64,000 nucleotides of DNA from Paragordius varius (Eukaryota > Nematomorpha). The stretch covers positions 2,976,001-3,040,000 of the forward strand of contig OZ176057.1 of assembly GCA_964247055.1 (NCBI GenBank), written 5' to 3'. Under the pieces are notes generated by a model. That model was given only the letters and a program-made list of their open reading frames with translations, did no database searches and was not told where the DNA came from. The first letter of the stretch is position 1. Each line of letters starts with the position of its first letter. Below are positions 24,050 to 34,298 of this stretch, piece by piece. The position numbers and the translations under genes are program-made.

Positions 24050-24330
24050 TTTTCACCTTGTCACGTTGCTTCATCTAATAAAGCTAAATCGCTTCGGCAA
24101 GAAAATTGTGCTCTGTGTCTGGTGGGAGGGTTTATTTATAAGGCCCCGTGAAAATGCTAAAAGGCTTTTAACAAATACTGAATTAAAACGATGCATTAAT
24201 CGGAAAACAACCGAGCCAGAAAACATGGCATATGATTTGTTAAATGACGATGCGTTTTCTCACACAAAAAAGCAGTGAAAACCTTAAAATCGCTTAGAGA
24301 GGAAATGATTTCCGCGTGCTAGTTGACTAA
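24050..24330 (+). pseudogene. Mariner transposase fossil
   Basis: The frame 24003-24278 contains RFGKKIVLCVWWEG, matching the mariner signature GKKVMLC(I/V)WWD, then a stretch like the LxxxLxEKRPE spacer. It then has NDDAFSHTKK, matching HDNAxxHTAK, the region of the second catalytic Asp. After a frame change it continues AVKTLKSLREE. The WWD Asp has become Glu, and both ends of the gene are missing. Sequence only; no terminal repeats were found. Confidence 0.6.
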
Positions 24331-25659
24331 TACAACTTCATCAATTCTGCCAAAAGTGATTTAAATTATTTTTTTAAATATATGAGTGTAGGGTATCCGT
24401 ATGCGTGTTAGAAGCTAGTCGAATAGCGACTCTTATCTCATAAATAAGCGCTCTCCATTCCAGACGATCTTGATACTTTCTGATTATTTGGGAAAGGGTA
24501 AGGTTTGTAACTGATTAAAGGATATTTAGCCACCGCTTTATGTGGGGGCCTTTTTGCGCCTATCATCCGTATAGGCCCATTATATAAAAAATATTTTTAT
24601 TATCATATTCTTAAAACACCCTCAACATAAATTAACCGATATACCGTTGGCTGAAAAACTTGTAATAAAATCAGTAAAGGCTTAAAATTATGAGCAAATT
24701 AAAAATATTAGTATATTTTTTTCATATGTAGGTGCATTTGGCCTTAGAGCGTGGTTGGGCCGTTAAATAACTAGAAATTATTGATATAATAAACATTTGG
24801 TTTCGATTTTCTATTGCTAAAAGATGTTGGCAGTCGAAAAAGGAAACCAGCTCTAAACTATAACTTAAGCCATATCTAAAAATCCATAGAAAGAGTACAC
24901 TAAAAATTTACACACCTACTTTCCTTAATTTAACTTTGGTTTAATACATGTTTTACCCATTTTTGTTTTTGAATAAGTTTTTTAAACCTCAGACTTTTGC
25001 TAAAGGCCCGAATAACTTATCATTATTTTGAGACTATTTTTAACTTAAAAAATCCGAATTAAAATATATGGAAATTAATAAATATTTTATTACAAAAAAC
25101 ATGATTGTAAAAAGAATATAACAAGGTAATATAACTGCTATTTTCAGTCATTTTCGACAGTTGACAGCCAAAAGACGTATTTAAAATTAAAATTTTATGA
25201 AATATCAAATTAAGATTTTGTAAATAGCATATTTAGGCAAATAATGTTTCCTATTTATTTAGTTAAATTTTTTGTGGTCACATGCGAACCACTAGGTGCT
25301 TGTTGGACACGGCTGATCTGTTATATATTTACATTTCAAGTAATCTATGAAGCTCATTATAAACTGGTCCCAAAATTTGTATTCAAACAATATAAAATTT
25401 TTTGCTTTTTGGATATATTTAGTGTATGATATGTTTTGTTAATATTTTTTAAATGAAGCATTTAGGTTTGCGAAAAAAATTTATTAAATAGAGGTAATAA
25501 CTCGTATTTCACTCTCATAAAGTAATGTTTTTATAATATTTAAGAGTTTTTATACAGTTTCCAGTATGCTTCAATATGTTAACACCCGCTTAACCAAAAT
25601 TTGCTATGGATTAAATTGTAAGCAAAATAACTAATTCAAAAATTATGTAAAAATTTAGT

Positions 25660-25965
25660 GTATATTTAAAATTTATTTATCTCGCAATATCGGCATTTTT
25701 GCTTTTAGTTTTAAACCTGCCTATTCAAGAGGGGTCCAAAAGTTTAAGACTTCCGGACACATCTAACATACAAAGTTAAGTTTCATAGAAATATTGTTTT
25801 GCTTACATATAGTTTATGATATTTTTTAGAATTAAGCATTATGTTTCATCAAAAAAAATTGTTTACCAAAATGTGCGTGAGTTTTGCCATTTTTTGATTA
25901 GGAGCAATTACCACAATAATAATAACTTTACAGTAAAGCCAAAATCTAAAAGCACATGAGAATAC
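25660..25965. repeat. Fold-back family, one arm
   Basis: Shared blocks are CAATATCGGCATTTTTGC, a GACTTCCGGACACAT block, TTTTGCCATTTTTTGATTA and a closing CCAAAATCTAAAAGCACATG. The opposite arm is absent. About 40 bp further on is a TACCCCAAATTTCGG block also found after the copies at 32.4 and 51.7 kb. Confidence 0.7.
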
Positions 25966-27835
25966 TGATATATTTATCTATTAAAATATATATACAGCGG
26001 GATATACCCCAAATTTCGGATGTAGTGTATATATTTCATTCGGATATTTTTGGTGTGGGAATGTATATTTATATATATTTTATTAAGATAAAATATATTA
26101 TGTAATAATAGAACACATAACGTCGTTATTTTATATTGAAACTTTTGATATAAAGCAAAATGCCTGATATACATATTTTCAGAATAAACCAATTTCAATT
26201 ATTGTACGAGTAAGTATACATTGCTAGATTTTCATATTATTGTCAGATTGCCCATTCAGCAAAGGGCAATATTTTATTTTCTTAAATTTTATTTTATTAG
26301 TCAACAAAAATGCTCTCCACTGTATATGCTATCAGGCAATAATTATTAAAAAACTAGCATATAGTAACACATCCTGTAATTAGATTTGGGATTTAAAAAA
26401 AGGAAAATTTATTAAAAACACTAAGTTTAACACTTCTGCTCTTTTAAAAACTAATTAAAATATTTATTAAATGTAAAAATAGATTTTATACTGAATTTTA
26501 GAATATTAATATTTCTGCTGTCGTGACCTGGACGAGTAAAATGTTTTAAATATCGAAAGTTAAGTAGTGTGCAAAATTGCGTTTTGTGACTGATGTCTAT
26601 TAAAATTTCAAATTTTCATTTGATAGATGAAATACTTTTCATATTATTGTAATAATAATTTTAGAATTTTAAACGCTTAACTTGAAAAAACTTAAACAAT
26701 AACACATTATAGTTTTTTTTATTGTCTTTTACCATTTGATATATAATTTGGCCCATTGGCATAAAATGTTTACATTATCATTTTCAGTATTTTGGTTATG
26801 TATTATGCTGGCTTCTAAATATCTGATCATTTTACTATAAAATGTAAAAGTTTTAATTTGACCCTATCAAATAATTACTTTTTAGGGAATTTACATTTAA
26901 ATCCTGGACTACAAAACTTGTTGAAAAGCGAGTGTTAACACAAAAATATTTTTAAATTAAAATTTTCTATATCTTCACAATTTTTGACTCTGTCATGGAG
27001 TTAATCATTTAATAAATTGCCGATGAGTGTGGAAAAATTAAATCTAAGAAAACTTCATTATATCATCATAATTATCTTTTTTGTCGCAAAAAATTTGTGA
27101 AACATATATAAATCTTAATTTTAAATTAATTTTTTATGAAAAGATGGTGCTAAAAAAAGTTATCCATTCAAAACCATGAAGTAATTTGTTAACCATCGAA
27201 TTTTGGTATATTTGGTCTTAGATTAATACAAATTAGTTCTTTGGAATTCTGATTATTGGATGAATTAATTTTTTACATTGGTTTATTTAAAACGTTTAAA
27301 GGTCACACTCAGGTCGATCTAAATATTATAAACATGGTTAAATTCAAATAAAATCTTATTTCGATGCAAAACTAAAGCCAACAAATATTGGTGGTTGTTT
27401 ATAATGGATAAATTTCATATTGATAAAATTAACAAAAAAGTTGTGAAATAATTAAATTGGCAAATTTATATGGTTTAATAAACTTAAAAATAAAAGATAT
27501 TGATAATTTCCATCAGGGCTCGTAATAACAGGTTTGTTTTTTGTAACAACTTAATTTTTAATTTCGTAAAAAAACCAGAGTTGACATCTAAACACAAAAT
27601 CCATGAGGTTTCAATTAAACCTTAAGTTATTTATGCATATATATTTTAATTTTAAATGCCATTAGCACTTCGGGGCCCGGTATTTGTAGGAATCATTTAA
27701 AATGTAAGGAATTTAGTATAATTTTTGAAATATGAAAAGCATAAATTTAATCCCGTTCTCTTTACTATTTTTGTAAATAAAGGTGAAATAGTAAAATAAT
27801 CAATGTGCCATTTTTTAAATTTTGCAAAAAAATTT

Positions 27836-27842
27836 AAAAAAA
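27836..27842 (-). terminator. RNA polymerase III terminator of tRNA-Met
   Basis: On the minus strand a T7 run directly follows the discriminator base of the tRNA, the usual Pol III stop. Confidence 0.85.
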
Positions 27843-27915
27843 TGCCCCGAGTGAGGATCGAACTCACGACCTTAAGATTATGAGACTTACGCGCTACCTA
27901 CTGCGCTATCGAGGC
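27843..27915 (-). tRNA. tRNA-Met (elongator, anticodon CAT)
   Basis: The 73-nt minus-strand sequence begins GCCTCGATAGCGCAGTAGG (A box) and has the anticodon loop CTCATAA. It carries GAGTTCGATCC (B box, T arm) and ends CTCGGGGC plus discriminator A. The acceptor stem pairs fully, including one T-G pair. The anticodon stem TAAGT/TCTTA keeps the family's unusual T-T pair next to the loop and has swapped one C-G for an A-T pair. There is no intron. It looks functional. Confidence 0.96.
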
Positions 27916-28203
27916 TTGGGTACTGGGTATAAAATTTTACATTATATAACATTTATTGCTCTAGGATCTCTATAACAAATAAGGTTATGTATAACATCGT
28001 CAAGAAAGTTTTTACATATAATATTTATATAATAAGCGCTCTCATTTATTACATCAAGGACATTATTTTTTTAGATACCAAAGCAGCTTGAGACACTGTT
28101 AAATTATAATAAAGTTTTATTTTTATCTTGCACTTAGCTAATTTCTAACTAGATATAAAATTTTTTAATTAATATAAGAACCCGAAACTTCTATAAAATC
28201 AAT
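27916..28203. other. Spacer between tRNA-Met and the small gene
   Basis: This A+T-rich spacer holds nothing recognised beyond the poly(A) signal (28203-28208) of the next gene. Confidence 0.5.
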
Positions 28204-28405
28204 TTATTGATAAATAGTTTTATAATCTTGACTCAAAATGGGTGGAGGAATATCTTTAGATGAAAAAGTCTTGTATCGCGATTTAAATTGATTTTCATAA
28301 AAAGCAATATCTAATATAAAAAATAATTAAACCTGACGTAGATTTTGATTTTTTCTTCTGTAAATTGTTTTGAGTAGGATCGGTTTGATTTTTACGCTTG
28401 GGCAT
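28204..28405 (-). CDS. Possible small two-exon gene, product unknown
   Basis: From the ATG at 28405 a basic 24-codon exon (MPKRKNQTDPTQ, ..KKKSKSTS) runs to a donor G|GTTTAA at 28333. Two acceptors downstream give the same phase and first codon. One is at 28310 (TATATTAG), implying a 22-nt intron and a 59-aa product containing FKSRYKTFSSKDIPPPILSQ. The other follows TTTTTCATCTAAAG about 58 nt later, giving an ~80-nt intron and a ~40-aa product ending PPPILSQDYKTIYQ. Both end at the TAA 28204-28206, which overlaps an AATAAA. The basic start could be a nuclear localisation signal. I do not recognise it. A short reading frame in AT-rich DNA may be chance. Confidence 0.35.
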
Positions 28406-28490
28406 GCTAATATGAAATCAATATGGTAATATTAATAATTTTTTATTTTTTATGTTGCCGGTTGTACATATATTGTACATTAAATGAGAA

Positions 28491-28718
28491 TAAACACTTC
28501 GATTCAAATTGGGGTATTAAATTCCCCAAACTAAATTTAAAATAATATTTGAATAATTTTTTTTATTATATTTCGGTTTTTTAATGTTATTTAAATGTTT
28601 TTGGCATGGTTTCTATTTCTTCCATACTTTTTGAAGTATTTTTTTCTAAACAGGCAGGTATCGAACTACCCCAATTTAAATCGAAGGACTAAAATAAAGT
28701 GTTGTATCCAAGTGTTAA
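28491..28718. mobile_element. TTAA-family element, short form
   Basis: The left end reads TAAACACTTCGATTCAAATT then GGGGTATTAAATTCCCC. The right end reads CCCCAATTTAAATCGAAGG then ACT..GTGTTGTATCCAAGTGTTAA. At 228 bp it is an internally shortened relative of the ~590-bp copies at 40287 and 42865. Confidence 0.75.
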
Positions 28719-29451
28719 GCGAATAGTTTTAAATTATATGCAACTCATTATAAATTACAAATTGTATATTTTTATTTTGTATATTAATGGCACATGCAGC
28801 GTTTATAAAAAATATTTGACATAATATATAAAACTGTGTCCAAAATCAGAGAGTGTAAAAAAACCTTAAGAAATAAATTTTTTTTGATGAAAAATTCAGG
28901 GATATCATGGTGCTTTGTATTTGGCCTTTACGAGGGATATAAGAAAGTTATATATACTTATTGCTAATTGCTCCGCATCAGAAAATAATTTGGCCACAAA
29001 AAATATTACTAAAATATATCATTCACTAATTATAAATATTAAAATAATATTTTTAAAATATTTTAATTTTTAGATGTGGGGTCCGAAAGTCCCATTTTTT
29101 TCTTCTTCTAAAACGGGTTAGTTCTTTAATAATAAAGAAAAATATGCCGGGATTGCCCGATAAATTTTACAAAGATTTTGAAAAATATTTTTGAATAAAT
29201 GAATATTATTTTAAGAAATTTTATTTTTGATAAAATTTTGTTGACGCGTACTTCATACTATTTTTAGATGTGATGGAAACGGTATAACAACGCTTTTGGA
29301 TATTTAAACGCATTTTTTCCTATATAATTCGATAAAGTTGAATATTTCTATCATTTCAGAATTATAATTTAAAGGATCGTTTACTTTCAAATTTTGGTAA
29401 ATATTTATAAAGAAAGCAATTCATATTTGACATAAATTTGGACGAACGAAT

Positions 29452-29459
29452 ATCTAAAT
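29452..29459. repeat. Target-site duplication, left (ATCTAAAT)
   Basis: The 8-bp direct repeat ATCTAAAT lies directly before the hAT terminus CAGTGGTACTC and matches 31855-31862 exactly. Confidence 0.92.
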
Positions 29460-31854
29460 CAGTGGTACTCACTAAAAAAATTTGACGGGCCAAATAAAAC
29501 ATATTTTTTTTTCGAGGGCCATGAACCTTATAATGGCAAATATTCCATAGCTATTTGACAACGCACATATTTATACTCTAAATCAGCACAATAATTTTTT
29601 TGCGGGTCGCATGTAAATCCAGCTAAAAATTCGTTTTGTACCATTTAGTTTTAAAAATTAAAATATATTGATAACAACAATTATTTTAATATTAACCAAT
29701 AATTTTTGACAAATTTGGTTTCGCCTCATGGCAGGCCACGTCGTCCATATGATCATTAGTTAAGCGATTTCTGTAAGTATTCTTAATATACTTCATTTTT
29801 GAATATGCCGTCTCACATGTGTAAGTTGATGGAAAAATAGTTAAGACAACTTGAGCACATTTTTTTATATTTTCATATTTATTTGGCACAACTTGCCAAA
29901 ATTCTACATATCTTTCTTCTCTACGGTTTTCCTTAAATATAGCTTCCAAATTGGAATCATTTTTAAAATCAACGAATTCTTCAATGATAACCGCCTGATC
30001 AAAACCGAAAAGCTCAAGTTGCTTAATGTTGGATATATCCATATGCCATGGATTTTCCACTAGCTTTAAGCAATTTTTTTATTTTTTAATTCTTGAAATC
30101 TGAATTTCATCTCATTAGATAAAAATGTTAAATGATTGTCTATTATTAAATTAATATCCGCGGTAAATTCCATATTTTCTTTATGAATCGTTTTGAGTGT
30201 TGGAAAATGTAGGAGTGTTTTATCTATAAAATCTTGTTTATATATTATAAATTTTTCTTCAAAAGCAAATATATGATTAGCAAATTGGGTTATTATTTTG
30301 CTCCCTTGAAGACTTGTATTAAAAGTACTAAGTTTATAAGTAATGTCGCAAAGGTAGGCTAATAAAACCCACCATTTGTCACTATTAATTTCCTCGTCAA
30401 ACTTTCTGTTATCTTTTATAAATAATAGAATTTCATGTCTTAAATCAAAAAATCTATTCAATACTTTGCTAAGGCTTAGCCATCTCACAGCGGTGTACAA
30501 AAGAATATCATCAAACTCACTGTGGATATCTTTCAGAAGGTTTTTGAATTTACGGTGATTGAATTCTCTGCCACGGATGTAGTTAACTATATCCACAACC
30601 GTTTTAATTACTAAATTTAGTGATTCATCTTTTACACGCGAAACCAAGTTTTGCTGATGAATAAAGCAGTGAAAGGATAATAGATTCAAATTATATTTGT
30701 TTTTTAAAAGAGAAATAAACCCTTTGTTTATTCCAATCATAGAGGGACAGCCATCTGTGCAGATCGAAACCAATTTTTTCATAGATATACCATTATTATG
30801 GAAAAAGGTGCTAATTACTTCAAGAAAATCACTGCCTTTTGTGGTATTATTCATTGGTAAAAATTTCAAATATTCCTCGTTGATTATGTTGTCGTTGCAA
30901 AATCTCACGAAAAGCGCACATTGAGGTGTTGAACTTATATCAGTGCTAGAATCGATTGCAATACTGAAGTATTTGCAATTTTTCAGAGCCAATAATGTAT
31001 TGTTAAAAATATATTTAGACATATCTTCAATACGTCGAGCACATGTTGAATCAGAAAGTTGAAGTTTTTTAATTTGCCTCATGATTTGATCTTTATTATG
31101 GAATTTATCAAATAAAAAAGTGCAACCATTTATTAAACATTCTTTTATTAGTTGGGAATCAGTAAACGGTTTCATATTTTTTCCTAAAATAGCATATTTC
31201 ATACGAAGCTAATGTTACAGCTTTTTCCTGGGAAAAAGCTATGGCCATAACAGATTTTTCTTTCTCGTATAATTCCTTAAAATTTTTATATTTTTCATTT
31301 CTTTCCTCAAGATTTTCTGGTAATTTATGAGAATGATGGATTTTAAAATGTCTTTCAATATTGAATTTTTTTAATTATATTGTCTTTGCATATAAGGCAG
31401 GTATCAACATTGTTATTTAAAACGACAAAAAAATTAGTTTCCCATTCTTTTTTAAAGGAGTGATTTTCATCCTTTGAATTTATGTTTAAATATTATGTAA
31501 AAAAGATAGGAATATAAATTGAATTATGCCATAAAAAACAGGTCATTTAATGATATTGAGTTGAAAATATTTTATGGGAATAGGTTTTAAAAATGATGCA
31601 GGATAGCAATGAAATGTATGTGCAATGGGTGAAAAAAAAAGAAATGCAATAAAAATTTCAAAAAGAAAAGAAGAAGAAACAAGTGCCCATAAATCATAAA
31701 TTTTAAAATCATTTTAATGTAGAAAATTTTTCTACATTACAAATTGGGTAAAAAATAAATATTATTCAAAAAAAATTAAATATCAGTCATAGTGCATTTT
31801 TAAAGCACACTGCGGGCCGCATGCGGCCCGCGGGCCGCGGTTTGAGTATCACTG
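29460..31854 (-). mobile_element. hAT transposon with both ends and TSD, transposase decayed
   Basis: A 2395-bp element ends in CAGTGGTACTCAC and, at the other side inverted, CAGTGATACTCAAACCGCGG, flanked by the perfect 8-bp duplication ATCTAAAT. The 3' subterminal zone holds the most GC-rich DNA in the window, including the perfect palindrome GCGGGCCGCATGCGGCCCGC (31812-31831). It carries one broken transposase gene on the minus strand. A second copy begins at 63743 and a decayed left end lies at about 47790-47985. The identical duplications argue for a fairly recent insertion. The broken gene implies it was moved in trans or decayed later. Confidence 0.93.
29692..31420 (-). pseudogene. hAT transposase pseudogene (GTF2IRD2/ZBED-like)
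   Basis: Read from 31420 downward, the first piece is a BED-type zinc finger (CLIC then RHFKIHHSHK). Next come YEKEKSVMAIAF and SYEI. The main body, 378 codons at 30066-31202, has KPFTDSQLIKECL, FSIAIDSSTDIS (catalytic Asp region), FCNDNI, CTDGCPSMIG, FHCFIHQQNL and AVRWLSLSKVL, followed by the hAT C-terminal dimerisation domain at 29692-30060 (FPSTYTCETAYSKMKYIK, RNRLTNDHMDD). At least three frame changes break it: inside the finger (about 31370), at SYEI (about 31190) and before the dimerisation domain (about 30065). Hence it is inactive as read. The family is related to GTF2IRD2/ZBED-like hAT proteins. Confidence 0.9.
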
Positions 31855-31862
31855 ATCTAAAT
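31855..31862. repeat. Target-site duplication, right (ATCTAAAT)
   Basis: This exactly matches 29452-29459 and marks the right border of the hAT insertion. Confidence 0.92.
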
Positions 31863-32362
31863 CATTCTGAGTTTTTAGAAATGCTAAGCATCATAAAATA
31901 ATATAGAAAGTGTTTCTATATCTTAAAACGTTTTATACCGTTTCCATCATGCCAAAAAATATGATGAACGTTTCAAAAAGTTTTGCTAAAAATTAATTCT
32001 TTGTAGAAAGTTTCCTTTTTAAATACATTTGTTTATTATGTCAAAAATTAGCCCATATTAAAATTTTTTATAGCGCACTCCCGGCATTTTTGCGTTTATT
32101 TAAAATATGGCACATTTTAGTAAAGCGAAATTGAGAGTTTCGGATCTAACATTTAAAATTTAAAAATGTTGTTTAGCTTTTTATAGGTATGGTATAATTT
32201 AGTGATATTTTTTGGGATGGAGTTTTAGCTTTTACTAAAAAAATTTGAATAAAAAATGGTCAAGTTTTGCCATTTATAAAGCACGTTTGTAAATAACTTT
32301 TTAAATTATTCCTAAGGGCCAAAACCAAAAGCACCAGGATAGTTGTGTTACATTTACCTATC

Positions 32363-32396
<34 letters not shown>

Positions 32397-33190
32397 GATT
32401 TTTTATACACCCCGATTTCGGAGCAGTGTTATAGGATATTAATCGCACAGAAATGTCATGAAGTGTGAAATTGTGACTACCCGGCAAATAACTGTACATA
32501 TGTTGCCAAATTTACTTTAGAATGTTAAATAAAATATTTACCAGCAATGTTTCGATATTTATTGATTTAAAATAAGTTGTTCGTTCCAATCCTATTTTGG
32601 AGCTATAGAGTTAAAAAAATTCTAATTTTTATATCAAACAGCTGAATATTATAACTTTATTTTAAACAAACCAACTTTCAAAACAGTAGTTTGGATAAGA
32701 TTGGGTAGAAAACTATCCCAATATGTAATCGCGAAAGAATGTAATGGAGAACATTTTATTACCTCTTGGGATAATTTTTTATCCGAAGCTTTGAAACCTA
32801 ATATCTTAAAAGGTATTTAAGGTATTAGGACAAATTAAAAAATTATTTTTAGCTAATTAGCCGTATGCCTCAATTTTTTAAAAAAATAAATTGTATAAAA
32901 TCCTCATCTCAAACTTTTCGCCTCCATTTTTTTTTTAATTTTTTTAAATCGCTAATACAACAGGTTAAATGTTATTATGGTTAGAAAATGCAAATAATTA
33001 AAAACAAAGCTTCCAATATTGTTTTACCAGCAAACACTTAATATTTAATTAAAAACAAAAGTTTATTCCTATCGTGAACTTGTCCTCATTTTAAACTGTA
33101 CAAATTTAAGCTCTTTTTAATACAAGAAAACAAGGTTTGATAATTAAATTAATTATCATCGGGCGGAGGGGGGTTATAAAGAAATATATA

Positions 33191-33486
33191 CCATTTACAG
33201 TCAAAATCATTCTTGAACAATTCATATTCACCTTCAAACAATTAAAATTTACCTTAAAAGAAAATATAGGAGATTAAAAATTACCATATTTTTTCATATT
33301 TAAAAAAAATAAAATTACGTTAATTAATATGATATTGAAAAAATAATAAACAAATGCCATAACAATATATTTTATATTAATAATGAGTTTTATTAGCCCG
33401 AAAACACATAATTTATTTTTAGGGTGAATTTGAAATGTTCGAGGGTGAATTTGAATTGTTCAAGGGTGAAATTGAATTGTAAATGG
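33191..33486. mobile_element. Family-1 MITE with partial 21-bp repeats
   Basis: It begins CCATTTACAGTCAAAATCA and ends GAAATTGAATTGTAAATGG, flanked by TA. The right arm has three ~21-bp units of the type GGGTGAATTTGAATTGTTCA, and the left arm has decayed inverted copies. The core has the family block TTAGCCCGAAAACACATAAT then TTATTTTTAGGGTG. Confidence 0.85.
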
Positions 33487-33607
33487 TATACTAAAAAATT
33501 ATATAGATAAATGTATAAAAATTCTCATGATGCTTTTGGGTTTATGGCTTATGAGTAATATATGGAAGTGATTGCTAATACTGTTTTTTCTCGCTTAATG
33601 GGTAAAT

Positions 33608-33887
33608 CAGGAATATCCAACAAGCGGCCATCCGCATTATGTGGGGTCCACGGAAAATTTGAAAATCATGATTCGCAAAAATATGCTTATGAAATTTCAG
33701 TAAAATAAAATATCACGAACATATTCTTAAGATTCAATCGGCAATGAACTAGAAAAAATTGTTATCCTATGTTTGTATTTTACAATTTCGTGTTTGAAAT
33801 AAAATATTTAATGCGTATATTTAAATGCGCCCATCGGAAATTTTGAATTTGAAAAGCCCGTGAAGACATTTTTGTTGAACACCCTTG
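33608..33887. mobile_element. hAT-type MITE
   Basis: A 280-bp element has ends CAGGAATATCCAACAAGCGG and (inverted) CAAGGGTGTTCAACAAAAATG. It shares internal blocks (TGTGGGGTCC, GATTCGCAAAAATATGCTT) with the copy at 1176-1459. Flanking 8-mers do not match, so it is older or was rearranged. Confidence 0.75.
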
Positions 33888-34298
33888 GATTTGAATCTTT
33901 TGAGATAAATAAGGATCATATTTAACATTCAAAAAAATATATAATTTAGTGTAATATACAATTTTGGATTTTATTTAAATAAATATAATGATAAAAAATT
34001 CAAATCAATATCAATAGTATTATATAATAAAATTGAATTGAGCTATATTATTTATTAAAGTAAAATTTTAAATAAATAACGGTAATTACTATAGCAAATA
34101 TTCTCAAAATTAAGAGGAAGCTATTTAAAAATTTTCTCCAGAATATCTCGCCGTATATATATATATATATACATATATATAAACTTAGTCATGTTTTGAT
34201 AAATAAAAAAATATAATTTTATCTATATCGCAATATATTATTAAATTAATATTGCATTTTTGTGGTCAGGTTTGCGGTTTTATAATAATACAATAGAT

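Larger units (their letters stand above)
24331..27842. other. Gene-free stretch between mariner fossil and tRNA-Met
   Basis: It contains a hAT-MITE right end (GTTGGACACGGCTG, about 25302-25315) and one arm of the fold-back family (25660-25965). A GC-richer patch at 24400-24600 is unassigned. I see no gene in the rest. Confidence 0.5.
28894..32350. mobile_element. Fold-back element split by a hAT insertion
   Basis: The left arm (28894-29451) starts GGGATATCATGGTGCTTTG and the right arm (31863-32350) ends CCAAAACCAAAAGCACC. The two are inverted copies sharing blocks for TTTGCCATTT/AAATGGCAAA and GCATTTTTGCG. Without the inserted hAT (29460-31854) and one duplication copy, the element is about 1.05 kb, like that at 50581-51622. 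The insertion is near its centre. Confidence 0.8.
32351..34298. other. Gene-free stretch downstream of TOM1
   Basis: It holds an (AT)n run at 32366-32391, a block shared with 21665-21850 (about 32540-32720), a family-1 MITE (33191-33486), a fold-back left-end fragment (33505-33560), a hAT MITE (33608-33887) and an (AT)n run near 34154-34180. No gene is seen. Confidence 0.6.
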
